DNA of 26,982 nucleotides, taken from Firmicutes bacterium UBA1535. Its GTDB lineage: Bacteria; Bacillota; Clostridia; Tissierellales; Sedimentibacteraceae. A program made the position numbers and the translations under genes. The notes under the pieces are model-generated. The model made no database searches. It saw nothing but the letters and a program-made list of their open reading frames with translations, and had not been told where the DNA came from. The DNA is taken from positions 2,984-29,965 of the forward strand of contig DCPV01000090.1 in NCBI GenBank assembly GCA_002323775.1, given 5' to 3'. Shown here piece after piece: positions 14,354-22,971 of this stretch (position 1 is the first letter of the stretch; the number at the start of each line of letters is the position of its first letter).

Positions 14354-14629
14354 CTAGTTAACAGCTTCCTTTAAAGACTTACCAGCTTTGAATACTGGAG
14401 CTTTTGATGCAGGAATCTTAATTTCTTGCTTAGGGTTTCTTGGATTTCTTCCAGTTCTTTCTTTTCTGCCTCTTACTTCAAAAGTTCCGAATCCAACCAA
14501 CTGAACTTTTCCACCTTTTACCAATTCTTCTTTTACGCTGTCCATCATAGCATTGATGGCTCTTTCTGCATCCTTTTTAGTAAATCCAGTTTTTTCTGCT
14601 ACATTAGCGATTAAATCTGCCTTATTCAC
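14354..14629 (-). CDS. hup: HU-type nucleoid DNA-binding protein
   Basis: A 91-aa HU/IHF-family protein that bends and compacts DNA as a dimer. The sequence MNKADLIANVAEKTGFTKKD is typical of HU, followed by GFGTFEVRGRKERTGRNPR and the DNA-gripping arm NPKQEIKIPASKAPVFKAGK. Length is standard. The start codon is GTG (14627-14629), supported by AGGAGG a few bases upstream and by the exact HU N-terminus. It is downstream of the mazG gene by 62 nt, an order also seen in other Clostridia near spoVB and yabN homologues. Confidence 0.97.
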   Translation of the reverse strand: MNKADLIANVAEKTGFTKKDAERAINAMMDSVKEELVKGGKVQLVGFGTFEVRGRKERTGRNPRNPKQEIKIPASKAPVFKAGKSLKEAVN

Positions 14630-14691
14630 AAAAAATCCTCCTTTAAAATATTAGTTTTTTATTGCAATCCCTATAAAAGGAATTTTAAACA

Positions 14692-15768
14692 TTAGTTATT
14701 TAGTTTTTCTTCAATAGAGTGAAGATTCTTTTCTTTCTCTTTAGCCCTTTTCCAAGCTTCTAAGGCTTGCTCGGGGCTATTAGCGGTTTCTTCACCAAAC
14801 ACATGTGGATGTCTTCTGATTAATTTCTCACAAAGCTGCGTTATAACATTGCTTATGTTAAAATAACCTTCTTCTGAGGCCATCTCACTATGAAATATTA
14901 CTTGTAAAAGTACATCCCCTAGCTCCTCGCACATATTATCTATGTCTTCATTGTCAATAGCCTGTATTAGCTCCTGTGCTTCTTCCAAAATATTATCCTT
15001 GCATGACTCGTGTGTCTGTTTTATATCCCACGGACAACCCTCTGGACCTCTTAGATGCTTAACTATCCTGCATAAGTTATCTATATTATACACCTTTATT
15101 TTATACTTTTCAATAGGAAAAATACAAAAATATGTTGAAAATCCATAATTATTTTTTTGGTCTATCGAATATAGTGGCATTTTTACAGCAAAATTGTCAA
15201 GGGCGTCTATTTGCAACACTTCGCAGTCCTCGGAATACGATTCCATAAGCTTGATTTTTACCTCTGAAGCAAGTGCCTTACTATCAACCTGAGTTATAAA
15301 ATTAGCAGAATTGGTATCTATGGAAAATTCATCCATATCATTAGGGTCGATTACCTTAATGTTTTTATAATCAGAATAACCGGAAAGCTTTATACATTTG
15401 CTCAAAAAACTCTCGCCATCTATCAAAACAATATTTATTGTATCCTTGTAATCCTCTAAGAGTTTTTTTGTCACCATATCGCCTACATGTGAGCTGCCAG
15501 GAATACAATAATTTATTTTACCATATTTTTTTAATTCTGCAACTATTTTTTTGACAATTTTTTCAAAAACTTTATCAAATTCGTCAATTTTCTCAAAATA
15601 GCTATCAAAAGAGCTATATTCTATACCATTATATTCCAATTCTTTGACAATTGGGTGTCTTTCTGTACGCAAGTATGTAGGAATTTTCTCCATAATCGCT
15701 TTATAAGCTTTAAGGCTTAAATCTTCAATTCCACCTACACCTAGACCTATTATTTGTATTGTATTCAT
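14692..15768 (-). CDS. mazG: Short YabN-like protein: tetrapyrrole-methylase-like domain plus single MazG domain
   Basis: A 358-aa fusion. Residues about 1-220 resemble the SAM-dependent tetrapyrrole methylase fold (QIIGLGVGGIEDLSL at the N-terminus, CIPGSSHVGD at 88-97). Residues about 228-345 are a MazG NTP pyrophosphohydrolase: LRGPEGCPWD (239-248), the metal-binding EEAQE (262-266) and EELGD (281-285), and RRHPHVFGEE. MazG enzymes hydrolyse nucleoside triphosphates to monophosphates, cleaning aberrant nucleotides or lowering alarmone precursors. B. subtilis YabN is near 490 aa and carries two MazG copies; this one ends after the first, with KRAKEKEKN. The methylase part looks divergent and may no longer be a methyltransferase. 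It starts 8 nt after the flippase gene. Confidence 0.9.
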   Translation of the reverse strand: MNTIQIIGLGVGGIEDLSLKAYKAIMEKIPTYLRTERHPIVKELEYNGIEYSSFDSYFEKIDEFDKVFEKIVKKIVAELKKYGKINYCIPGSSHVGDMVTKKLLEDYKDTINIVLIDGESFLSKCIKLSGYSDYKNIKVIDPNDMDEFSIDTNSANFITQVDSKALASEVKIKLMESYSEDCEVLQIDALDNFAVKMPLYSIDQKNNYGFSTYFCIFPIEKYKIKVYNIDNLCRIVKHLRGPEGCPWDIKQTHESCKDNILEEAQELIQAIDNEDIDNMCEELGDVLLQVIFHSEMASEEGYFNISNVITQLCEKLIRRHPHVFGEETANSPEQALEAWKRAKEKEKNLHSIEEKLNN

Positions 15769-15776
15769 ATTTTATA

Positions 15777-17375
15777 TTACCTTCTCGCAAATCTCTTTAG
15801 CTTACTTCCCATAGGTATTAACTCTAAATCTTCTTTTGTTATGGCTCCTGTAGCAAACAAAGCAACAAAATAAATAATACCACCCACTCCTATTGATAAT
15901 AGTGTAAGCAAGGAATTTGATTTAGTAACCACTCTAGCTAAGTTATATGTAGACCAAACAGCTATTGCCATTAAAGCTGTTGACAATAAAGGAAGTGCTG
16001 CTATTTTAACTATACTTTTCATTTTTATTCTTGTATATCTTCTTATATCTCTAAGATTAAATGTAGTAGTTACCAAGTACGCTACAAGGCTGCTAATCGC
16101 CGCTCCTTTTATATTTATCCCTTTTATACCTATAAGTATGTACGAAAGAACAACCTTTACAATTAGCCCCAAAAATAGGTTTTTAACAGGTATCATCTGT
16201 TTATTCACTGATTGCAGCATAGCAGTATATGCCTGATTTAATATGAAGAATATTACACCTATAGACTGTATTTGCAGTAAAACGCCAGAGCTTGCAAACT
16301 TTTCTGCTCCCAAGCTTGGATATAGCAACGCCATTATTGGCTCAGCGAGCATGAACATACCTACTCCACTTGGCAAAGCAATAATCAATGAAAGCTTTGC
16401 TCCCATATCCGAAGTCTGAGCTAGACGATGCTTATCTTTCTTAACAAAAGCCTCTGTCAAGACAGGAACTAAGCTGACTGCTATTGCTGTTGAAAATGCT
16501 TGTGGGAAATTAATCAGAGATTGAGCCATTCCGCCTAATTGACCCATCAAATCTTCAATTTGAGCTTGTGTATAGCCTAGGGCTGCCAATCTGTTTCCGG
16601 CAAAATACGAGTCTAATATAGACATTAGAGGTGCCATCGCAGCTCCTATTGTGATTGGCACTGCTATTTTTAATAAATCTTTAACTATCTTCTTAGGTTC
16701 TTCAAGAAAGTTGTTATCAGATGAATTTATCTCGCTTTGTGTCAAAGCCTTTCTCTTTACAAAAAACAATAATATTATTAAAAGCGCTCCTATGCTACCA
16801 ACACTAGCTCCAAAGGTTGCACCTGCTGCTGCTTTATCAACACCTGTTTTTACAAGTGAGTAAGCTAGACCATAGCCTACAACTACTCTAAGCAGCTGCT
16901 CTAAAAATTGAGATATAGCCATTGGTGCCATGTTTTGCGCACCTTGAAAAAATCCTCTATATGAAGACATCACCGGTATAATTAGCAGAGCTGGTACCAA
17001 TGCAAGCATTGAGTAATAAGCATTTGGAAAATGCAATAAGTTAACTAAAGGTCTTGCAAACAACAAAACTAATAAAGATGACACCATACCTATTATAAAC
17101 AATGTTAATAAAGAAATACTATATACTTGATATGCTCCCTTATAATTATTCAAAGCCCTTTTTTCTGAAATCAGCCTTGCTATAGCTGTAGGAAGTCCTG
17201 CAAGAGATATAGCAAGCAATAAATTGTATACACCATAAGCTATATTGTAATTTGCCATGCCCTCTGTACCTATTAGGCTGGTTAAAGGAATTCTATATAC
17301 GGCTCCTAATATTTTTACTATTAAGCCAGATAAGCTTAAAATGGCTGCGCCCTTAGCAAAATTCTCTTTCGACAT
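15777..17375 (-). CDS. SpoVB/YabM-like polysaccharide flippase (MOP superfamily)
   Basis: A 532-aa membrane protein with about 14 hydrophobic segments, of the MATE/MVF-like group that contains SpoVB, YtgP and MurJ. Signatures are GAAILSLSGLIVKILGAVYR and PLTSLIGTEGMANYN at the start, YRGFFQGAQNMAP in the middle, and FPQAFSTAIAVSLVPVLTEA. Family members flip lipid-linked glycan precursors such as lipid II; SpoVB acts in spore cortex formation. In B. subtilis yabM and yabN are adjacent in this same order, supporting the YabM-type assignment. A sporulation role cannot be concluded from one gene. GGGAG lies before the ATG at 17373-17375. Confidence 0.9.
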   Translation of the reverse strand: MSKENFAKGAAILSLSGLIVKILGAVYRIPLTSLIGTEGMANYNIAYGVYNLLLAISLAGLPTAIARLISEKRALNNYKGAYQVYSISLLTLFIIGMVSSLLVLLFARPLVNLLHFPNAYYSMLALVPALLIIPVMSSYRGFFQGAQNMAPMAISQFLEQLLRVVVGYGLAYSLVKTGVDKAAAGATFGASVGSIGALLIILLFFVKRKALTQSEINSSDNNFLEEPKKIVKDLLKIAVPITIGAAMAPLMSILDSYFAGNRLAALGYTQAQIEDLMGQLGGMAQSLINFPQAFSTAIAVSLVPVLTEAFVKKDKHRLAQTSDMGAKLSLIIALPSGVGMFMLAEPIMALLYPSLGAEKFASSGVLLQIQSIGVIFFILNQAYTAMLQSVNKQMIPVKNLFLGLIVKVVLSYILIGIKGINIKGAAISSLVAYLVTTTFNLRDIRRYTRIKMKSIVKIAALPLLSTALMAIAVWSTYNLARVVTKSNSLLTLLSIGVGGIIYFVALFATGAITKEDLELIPMGSKLKRFARR

Positions 17376-17409
17376 TTAAAAATTCTCCCGTTCCATGTAT
17401 TTTGGATAT

Positions 17410-17438
17410 ATTTTAGCACAAAACCAAGCACTTGAAAA
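17410..17438 (-). promoter_or_regulatory. Candidate promoter for the flippase-mazG genes
   Basis: On the minus strand TTTTCA is followed after 17 nt by TAAAAT. The -10 has an extended TG one base upstream (TGCTAAAAT). The string TTTGTGCTAAAATAT also occurs in the sua5 promoter region (6868-6884). Confidence 0.5.
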
Positions 17439-17467
17439 GACAAATTATTAAAATTTCAAAATTTTAT

Positions 17468-17496
17468 TTGATATTAGTACAATAGCGTTATATAAT
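17468..17496 (+). promoter_or_regulatory. Promoter of recD2
   Basis: TTGATA is followed after 17 nt by a perfect TATAAT, about 80 nt upstream of the start codon. Confidence 0.75.
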
Positions 17497-17578
17497 TGAT
17501 GTACAAAACTAATCCTTATTGAACTTTTGAGGAACTTGAAATATTTTACTAAAGATTAGTATGGCAGGAGAGGATTTT

Positions 17579-19825
17579 ATGCAAGAGCTAAGGGGAATAA
17601 TATTTGATATAATTTACAGAAATGAAGACAATGGCTACACTGTGGCATTATTAGAAACGGATACAAATGTCGTAACGATAACCGGAAGCTTTCCATCAGA
17701 CTTAACAAATGAAAATCTTCTGATGTACGGAAAATACATAAAGCATCAAAAATATGGAGAACAATTTCAGGTTGAAGCTTACAACGTCTTGCTCCCAACA
17801 GAATTAATTGCCATTGAAAATTACTTATCATCCGGTATGATAAAAGGAATAGGTCCTTCTACTGCTAAAAAAATCGTAGAGGCTTTTGGCGATGAAACAT
17901 TTTCTGTTATACAAAATTTTCCGGAGCGTTTGATGGAAATTGAGGGTATCGGAGAAGTTAAGGCAAAGACTATAACAGAAAGCTTTGTTAGTCAGCTTGA
18001 TATTAAAGAAATAATGATGTTTTTACAAGGACATAATATAAGTCCTAATTATGCTGTAAAAATATATAAACAATACGGAAAAAATACAATTAATATGGTA
18101 CAAGAAAACCCTTATAGACTTGCCGAAGATATACATGGCATTGGCTTTAAGCTTGCTGATAAAATAGCTTACTCTATAGGAGTAGAAAGTGGGTCTTCAT
18201 TTAGAATAGCAGCTGGAATTAAATATGTACTTATGGAAGGAGCTACAAGAGGACATTCTTATCTCCCTCAAAGTATCCTTATTAAAGCTTCTAATGAGCT
18301 GCTGGGGACAAATGAGGAAGTTTTAAAACTTGAACTAAGAGATATGGCATTTCAATCAAAAATTCACATTGAAAACATAGATGGAAAAGAGTGCATATAT
18401 TCTATACCTTATCATTCAGCTGAATTAAATGTCTGCAATAAGCTTATAGCACTACTTTCACCTAACGCCTCCGCTTCTGTTGATTATGGCTTTACAGATG
18501 AAGATATTGACAGACACCTAGCTTATTCACAGCGAGATAATAATATAGAATTAACGCATACTCAAATACTCGCTGTTAAGGATACAGTAAAAAATGGTGT
18601 AACCGTCATAACAGGTGGTCCGGGAACTGGTAAAACTACTATAATCAAAACTATATTATATATATTTGAAAGCTTAAATAAAAAAGTGCTTCTCTGCGCT
18701 CCTACTGGGCGTGCGGCTAAAAAAATAACCGAGTCCTCAGGCAAGGAGGCAAAAACAATACACAGAATGCTAGAATACGCTTACGGAGAAATAGACAGCA
18801 ATCTAAGCTTTAATAAAAATGACGAGTCTCCTCTTGATGCAGACGTAATTATAGTTGATGAATCCTCAATGATTGACATAATTTTGATGAATCATCTGTT
18901 AAAAGCTATTAAAATAGGTACAAGACTCGTGCTGGTTGGTGATATGGATCAGCTCCCATCCGTAGGTGCAGGCAATGTGTTAAAGGATATAATCTTTAGC
19001 GAAGCAATCCCTACTATAAGGCTTGATAAGATATTCAGACAGGCAGATGGAAGCAGTATCATTGAAAATGCACATAAAATTAACAGTGGAGCTATGCCTG
19101 TATGCAACGAAAAGGATTCTGACTTTTTCTTTATGAAAAAAACAACTAATAAGGAAATCTCTGATTTAATTGTTGAGTTATACACAAAAAGGCTTCCGGC
19201 AAAATACTCTATCGACCCTATTAAGGATATCCAGGTTTTATCTCCTATGAAAAAAGGTGATGTGGGAGTTATTGAGCTGAATAACAAATTGCAGGAGCAA
19301 ATCAATCCACCATCAGGTCTTAAAGCTGAAAAAACTATAGGAAAAATATGCTTTAGAGTCGGCGACAAGGTAATGCAAACTAAAAATAACTATCAGCTGC
19401 AATGGCGTATTAATAATGAGGACGGCAAGAATGTTGAGGGCGAAGGAATTTATAACGGAGATATCGGCTATATTATATTTATTGATGAAAAAAATCAAGA
19501 ATTAGTAGTTGAGTATGATGACAGAAAAGAAGCTACATATGGATTTTCGCAATTAGACGAATTGATTTTAGCATATGCTTCGACCGTGCATAAAAGCCAG
19601 GGCAGTGAATTCCCTGTAATTATAATGCCTGTGACTTGGGCTCCGGAGATGCTTTTGACTAGAAATCTTTTATATACAGCGGTAACACGTGCTAAAATCC
19701 TCGTGGTACTTGTAGGACAAGAAAAATATATAGAATTTATGGTTAAGAATAATAAAATTGATGATAGATATTCTGCTCTTGACATGAGATTAAAGCAAGT
19801 TAAAGATTTTTATAATTGGGAATAA
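17579..19825 (+). CDS. recD2: RecD2-type 5'-3' DNA helicase
   Basis: A 748-aa superfamily 1B helicase acting without RecBC in DNA repair. The N-terminal region (about 1-190) carries tandem helix-hairpin-helix elements (GMIKGIGPSTAKK and MEIEGIGEVKAK). Helicase motifs follow: Walker A GGPGTGKTT near 346-354, Walker B VDESSM near 426-431, GDMDQLPSVGAGN, FRQA, and the C-terminal STVHKSQGSEF and YTAVTRAK. The frame is open from an ATG at 17561, but AGGAG (17566-17570) lies between it and the ATG at 17579. The latter gives MQELRGIIFDIIYRNEDNGY, matching the usual RecD2 N-terminus, so 17579 is chosen. It is followed by comFC after 68 nt. Confidence 0.95.
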   Translation: MQELRGIIFDIIYRNEDNGYTVALLETDTNVVTITGSFPSDLTNENLLMYGKYIKHQKYGEQFQVEAYNVLLPTELIAIENYLSSGMIKGIGPSTAKKIVEAFGDETFSVIQNFPERLMEIEGIGEVKAKTITESFVSQLDIKEIMMFLQGHNISPNYAVKIYKQYGKNTINMVQENPYRLAEDIHGIGFKLADKIAYSIGVESGSSFRIAAGIKYVLMEGATRGHSYLPQSILIKASNELLGTNEEVLKLELRDMAFQSKIHIENIDGKECIYSIPYHSAELNVCNKLIALLSPNASASVDYGFTDEDIDRHLAYSQRDNNIELTHTQILAVKDTVKNGVTVITGGPGTGKTTIIKTILYIFESLNKKVLLCAPTGRAAKKITESSGKEAKTIHRMLEYAYGEIDSNLSFNKNDESPLDADVIIVDESSMIDIILMNHLLKAIKIGTRLVLVGDMDQLPSVGAGNVLKDIIFSEAIPTIRLDKIFRQADGSSIIENAHKINSGAMPVCNEKDSDFFFMKKTTNKEISDLIVELYTKRLPAKYSIDPIKDIQVLSPMKKGDVGVIELNNKLQEQINPPSGLKAEKTIGKICFRVGDKVMQTKNNYQLQWRINNEDGKNVEGEGIYNGDIGYIIFIDEKNQELVVEYDDRKEATYGFSQLDELILAYASTVHKSQGSEFPVIIMPVTWAPEMLLTRNLLYTAVTRAKILVVLVGQEKYIEFMVKNNKIDDRYSALDMRLKQVKDFYNWE

Positions 19826-19893
19826 AGAACGAGAACAAGGGTATATTTTGTTTGCACACAGGGAATATTGAAAAACAAATTTAGGGGGCTAAA

Positions 19894-20616
19894 ATGTTAA
19901 AATATATTAAATCTTTTTTAGAGCTAATATATCCGGAAAAAAATATATGCCAAATTTGTGATACTTATGACGAGAACATAAACGATAAATACATTTGTAA
20001 CACCTGTTTTTCTAAGCTTGAAAGGATTGAAAATCCTGTATGCAGGATATGTAATAAAAGCCTAAGGCATAATCCAGACCTAACAATTTGCAATGAGTGT
20101 GCAAGAGATTTAAGAAGCTTCGAAAAATCTAAAAGCTTATTTTCTTACAAGGGAACTGTAAAAATGATTATACATGACTATAAATACTGCAACAAAACAT
20201 ATTATTACAAGTTGTTCAGTTATCTTCTAATAGAATATATGAAAGAAAATAGATATATAAATTTTGATTACATAACAGCAGTTCCTCTGCATAAAATTAA
20301 ACAAAGAAAGAGAGGTTTTAATCAGTCTGGGCTTTTAGCAAAGCAAATTGGAAAATATTTTAATATTCCGTACATAGATACTTTAAAAAGAAATAATAAT
20401 ACAGAAAAACAGAGTAATTTATCTAAATATGCAAGACAAAAAAATCTTCAAAATGTCTTTGATATAGCTAATAATAAAATACCCAATTTAGTAGATAATG
20501 CTGATATATTAATAATTGATGATATATTTACAACTGGTACAACAGTCGATGAATGCAGCAAGATATTGAAGAAGAACGGTGCTAACAGGGTTTTCGTTCT
20601 TACATTAGCGAGATAA
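19894..20616 (+). CDS. comFC: ComF-family phosphoribosyltransferase-like protein
   Basis: A 240-aa ComFC/GntX homologue. The N-terminus holds two Cys pairs per zinc-binding unit (Cys19, Cys22, Cys35, Cys38 and Cys50, Cys53, Cys66, Cys69). The C-terminal half is a type I phosphoribosyltransferase fold, with the PRPP loop ILIIDDIFTTGTT (205-217) and the family motif RKRGFNQSGLLA near 138-148. In Bacillus, ComFC is needed for uptake of transforming DNA together with the ComFA helicase; no comFA is present here. The biochemical substrate is not established. It sits after recD2 and before hpf; the comFC-hpf neighbourhood is also found in Bacillus. Confidence 0.9.
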   Translation: MLKYIKSFLELIYPEKNICQICDTYDENINDKYICNTCFSKLERIENPVCRICNKSLRHNPDLTICNECARDLRSFEKSKSLFSYKGTVKMIIHDYKYCNKTYYYKLFSYLLIEYMKENRYINFDYITAVPLHKIKQRKRGFNQSGLLAKQIGKYFNIPYIDTLKRNNNTEKQSNLSKYARQKNLQNVFDIANNKIPNLVDNADILIIDDIFTTGTTVDECSKILKKNGANRVFVLTLAR

Positions 20617-20698
20617 AAGAGAGAAGCGATTATTTATAATTATTTTTTTATTACTGTTTAATTCCGCCCCCAGTGGGTATAATTAAAATACAATATCT

Positions 20699-20723
20699 AA
20701 CAAGATTCTAAAGAAATCTTGTT
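20699..20723 (+). other. Hairpin in the hpf leader
   Basis: AACAAGATT (20699-20707) and AATCTTGTT (20715-20723) form a perfect 9-bp stem with a 7-nt loop, 12 nt before the GAAGGAG site of hpf. A TATAAT at 20678-20683, without a good -35, may be the promoter. Since no T-run follows, a translational or stability role is more likely than termination. Confidence 0.45.
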
Positions 20724-20751
20724 CAATAAAAACTTGGAAGGAGCTGATTGC

Positions 20752-21279
20752 ATGAACATTACTGTTTATGGAAAAAACATCCCATTAACTGAAGCATTGA
20801 AGGAAGTAGCAACAAAAAAAATAAGTAGACTTGAAAAATTTTTCTACAAGGATGTTGAAGCTAAGGTTGTTTTAAGCGTCGAAAGAAAGAAACAAAAGGT
20901 TGAGGTAACAATACCATTTAACGGAAGGATATTGAGAGTTGAAGAAGCCTCAGACGATATGTATTCATCAATTGATGATTCTGTTGAATCTTTGGAAAAG
21001 CAAATTAGAAAATATAAAACTAAGCTTGAAGATAGAAAGCACAGCAATGAATCAATAAAGTTTGAAAATGTTGAACCATTAGATGATTCGGAAGAAGAAT
21101 TTAAGGTAGTAAAAACCAAGAGATTTGCGATTAAACCAATGAGTATTGAAGAAGCAGTATTGCAGATGGACTTGCTAAAGCATGACTTCTTTGTTTTCCT
21201 CAATGCAGATACAGAGGAAATAAATGTAGTATATAAAAGAAAGGACGCCAACTACGGCTTAATTGAGCCAGAGTTTTAA
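20752..21279 (+). CDS. hpf: Ribosome hibernation promoting factor, long form
   Basis: A 175-aa protein starting MNITVYGKNIPLTEALKEVA. The N-terminal domain (about 1-100) binds the decoding site of idle ribosomes. An acidic linker (PLDDSEEEF) leads to a C-terminal domain (about 118-172, KRFAIKPMSIEEAVLQMDLL and FFVFLNADT) that joins two ribosomes into 100S dimers, as in the long HPF of Firmicutes. The frame extends upstream to a TTG at 20719, but that would run through the leader hairpin; the ATG at 20752 has GAAGGAG at 20736-20742 and the expected N-terminus. A strong terminator follows. Confidence 0.95.
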   Translation: MNITVYGKNIPLTEALKEVATKKISRLEKFFYKDVEAKVVLSVERKKQKVEVTIPFNGRILRVEEASDDMYSSIDDSVESLEKQIRKYKTKLEDRKHSNESIKFENVEPLDDSEEEFKVVKTKRFAIKPMSIEEAVLQMDLLKHDFFVFLNADTEEINVVYKRKDANYGLIEPEF

Positions 21280-21282
21280 TAT

Positions 21283-21320
21283 AAAAAAGGTACATGGATA
21301 AATACCATGCACCTTTTTTT
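21283..21320 (+). terminator. Rho-independent terminator after hpf
   Basis: AAAAAAGGTACATGG (21283-21297) pairs with CCATGCACCTTTTTT (21305-21319), with one A-C mismatch and a 7-nt loop, followed by a T-run. Confidence 0.85.
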
Positions 21321-21352
21321 TATGTTTATTTTATTTATTTTTCATAAAAAAA

Positions 21353-21361
21353 TGGTATAAT
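21353..21361 (+). promoter_or_regulatory. Extended -10 promoter for the DUF5317-like gene
   Basis: TGGTATAAT has the extended TG-N-TATAAT form. No good -35 is visible in the AT-rich upstream DNA. The start codon lies about 110 nt downstream. Confidence 0.45.
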
Positions 21362-21470
21362 ATATTATTAATAATTAATTTAAAATATTTATGCTTGATA
21401 ATATTTCTTATTTATTATATTATATATAGGAAATATTTACTAAAAGATAAGAAAGGAATGAAAAATTATT

Positions 21471-22067
21471 ATGATTATAGAAGCTATTATCATAGGTTTA
21501 ATTATTGGAGTTATTAGAAAAGGAAAGCTGTCAAGGCTTGGGTATTTAAAAATTAATTTCTCTGCGCTGGTTATACTTGCTTTGGTTTCATTTATATCTA
21601 TTATTGTCATGAATATTGGCTTGTTGGATTTTAATTCAAAGCTATACAATATTTTTTTAGTGATTACATATTCACTCATAATAATAGTCTTGGCGTTTAA
21701 CCTAGATAAAAGGTATATGTTTATGCCGTTAATAGGCGTAATGATGAATTTTATTTGCCTTTGCTTAAATAATTTCAGAACACCGGTTAAAAGCGATATA
21801 ATTACTCATTTATATGGAACAGAAATGACCAACCTCTTATCGTCAAACAAAGTAAAATTTTTCATCCCTGCTGAAGGTGCAAAATTAAACGCCTTAGGGA
21901 AAATATTCTATATCGGAGATTATTATTTTTATGACATAATCCTAAGCATAGGTGACATAATAATTTTCTTTGGAATAATTCTTCTAATACAGCACCTAAT
22001 GACAGATAAATACTTAAAAACCAGAGACTCAATAACACTTTCGAGGTCGTTATTTAAGAAGAAATAG
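21471..22067 (+). CDS. DUF5317-like membrane protein
   Basis: A 198-aa protein with about five hydrophobic segments (near 3-15, 30-50, 58-75, 80-95 and 155-178). The start MIIEAIIIGLIIGVIRKGKL, a central polar part (residues about 98-150 with LNNFRTPVKSD and FFIPAEGAKLNALGKIFYIG), and the final SIGDIIIFFGIILLI segment resemble DUF5317 proteins of Clostridia, whose function is unknown. The ATG at 21471 is 13 nt after AAGGA, longer than ideal, but no other in-frame start fits. It ends with a basic tail (SRSLFKKK). No functional partner is obvious. Confidence 0.75.
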   Translation: MIIEAIIIGLIIGVIRKGKLSRLGYLKINFSALVILALVSFISIIVMNIGLLDFNSKLYNIFLVITYSLIIIVLAFNLDKRYMFMPLIGVMMNFICLCLNNFRTPVKSDIITHLYGTEMTNLLSSNKVKFFIPAEGAKLNALGKIFYIGDYYFYDIILSIGDIIIFFGIILLIQHLMTDKYLKTRDSITLSRSLFKKK

Positions 22068-22118
22068 TACTAATAATCTTATAATTTGATATTAAAGCAA
22101 GGCAGAAGGATGATTACA

Positions 22119-22793
22119 ATGCAGCATGATGTTGAAAGATTTAACTTATTAAATTTACGAAACATAATTAAGCCAAACTACGATTTAAGCAATAAAGAAG
22201 TTTATATAGAACTATATATTAGCAAAGAAAAAAAGTTATATATCATTGGAAAAATAGATAATAACTATATATGCTGGTGCTCTCTTACTAATATCGCCGA
22301 TAAAGAAGATAATGCGAAAATATTTGACTATATTGCCAATAACAATTTTAGACTATTCTCTACGGAGCAATTAGTTCTTGGAAAGCAGATGTATGAGGAA
22401 ATCCGAAAATGGTATAACTGCACTATTTCCAGAGCTTCTTGTGAAGGTATGCTATGGTATACTCCTTTCGGATGTTATTATGGTAAAGAGAACAAAGAGA
22501 CTCATGGCAAAAGCTTTTCTCAAGACATTGAAATCCTTTTTAATGAATTGTTAGAATTAAGTGAATTTAGGTCTGCAAATCGTGGATATGTGAGCTTTTT
22601 GGAGTATTATCTTGATTTGCTAAAAAAAGGCGATAATTACATGTATTATTATAAAATGAAACCTGTGATTTCAATATTGGAAAAAGAATCTTATTTGAAA
22701 ATTTGTCCTGATGATATGGTAAGAGAATTATATATAAAATGTATGGATGAGTGCAGTACATTATACGGAAGATGTATGAGTGTAGAAAGATAA
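22119..22793 (+). CDS. Hypothetical protein, 225 aa, cysteine-containing
   Basis: No family recognised. The protein is soluble in appearance, with no signal peptide or membrane segment, and is rich in Tyr, Lys, Glu and Asn. It carries nine cysteines, several in short pairs (ICWCS near residue 52, and CMDECSTLYGRC close to the C-terminus), which could hint at metal binding but form no standard motif. The frame is open from a TTG at 22086 and also has an ATG at 22110; AGAAGGA sits about 8 nt before the ATG at 22119, so that start is preferred. It begins 51 nt after the DUF5317-like gene and may be co-transcribed with it. Codon use looks like that of its neighbours. Confidence 0.7.
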   Translation: MQHDVERFNLLNLRNIIKPNYDLSNKEVYIELYISKEKKLYIIGKIDNNYICWCSLTNIADKEDNAKIFDYIANNNFRLFSTEQLVLGKQMYEEIRKWYNCTISRASCEGMLWYTPFGCYYGKENKETHGKSFSQDIEILFNELLELSEFRSANRGYVSFLEYYLDLLKKGDNYMYYYKMKPVISILEKESYLKICPDDMVRELYIKCMDECSTLYGRCMSVER

Positions 22794-22881
22794 TTAAATT
22801 AATTAGAGGCTCACAATTACAATACTTAAAAGCATTTTAAAAAACCTTAGCAAATATCACAAAAGTTTTTTTAAAAAATAC

Positions 22882-22910
22882 TTGTACATTTTTACAAATA
22901 GTGCTATACT
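22882..22910 (+). promoter_or_regulatory. Promoter of rpsF-ssb-rpsR
   Basis: TTGTAC is followed after 17 nt by TATACT. Transcription near 22917 would leave a leader of about 55 nt that contains the predicted S6:S18 binding structure. Confidence 0.75.
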
Positions 22911-22920
22911 ATTAAGGCTA

Positions 22921-22961
22921 TCCTTGCCATTAACTAGATTAATGGCCAGAGACCACGAGGA
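22921..22961 (+). ncRNA. Probable bS6:bS18 autoregulatory leader
   Basis: CCATTAA (22927-22933) and TTAATGG (22939-22945) form a 7-bp hairpin. Outside it, TCCTTG (22921-22926) pairs with CGAGGA (22956-22961), leaving the asymmetric bulge CCAGAGACCA (22946-22955). The outer stem includes part of the AGGAGG ribosome binding site of rpsF. This location, size and bulged-stem form match the known S6:S18 leader motif of bacteria, by which the two ribosomal proteins repress their own operon. Confidence 0.65.
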
Positions 22962-22971
22962 GGTGAAAATT

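Noticed and set aside
18949..19368. 139-codon open frame on the minus strand inside recD2
   Set aside because: It is antisense to conserved helicase motifs, has no ribosome binding site, and its hydrophobic, serine-rich translation is typical of a shadow frame.
20844..21251. 135-codon minus-strand frame inside hpf
   Set aside because: Serine/leucine-rich antisense of the charged HPF sequence, with no start signals.
22882..22971. N-terminal extension of rpsF from a TTG
   Set aside because: The extension overlaps the -35/-10 promoter and the S6:S18 leader; the ATG at 22972 has the proper ribosome binding site and S6 N-terminus.
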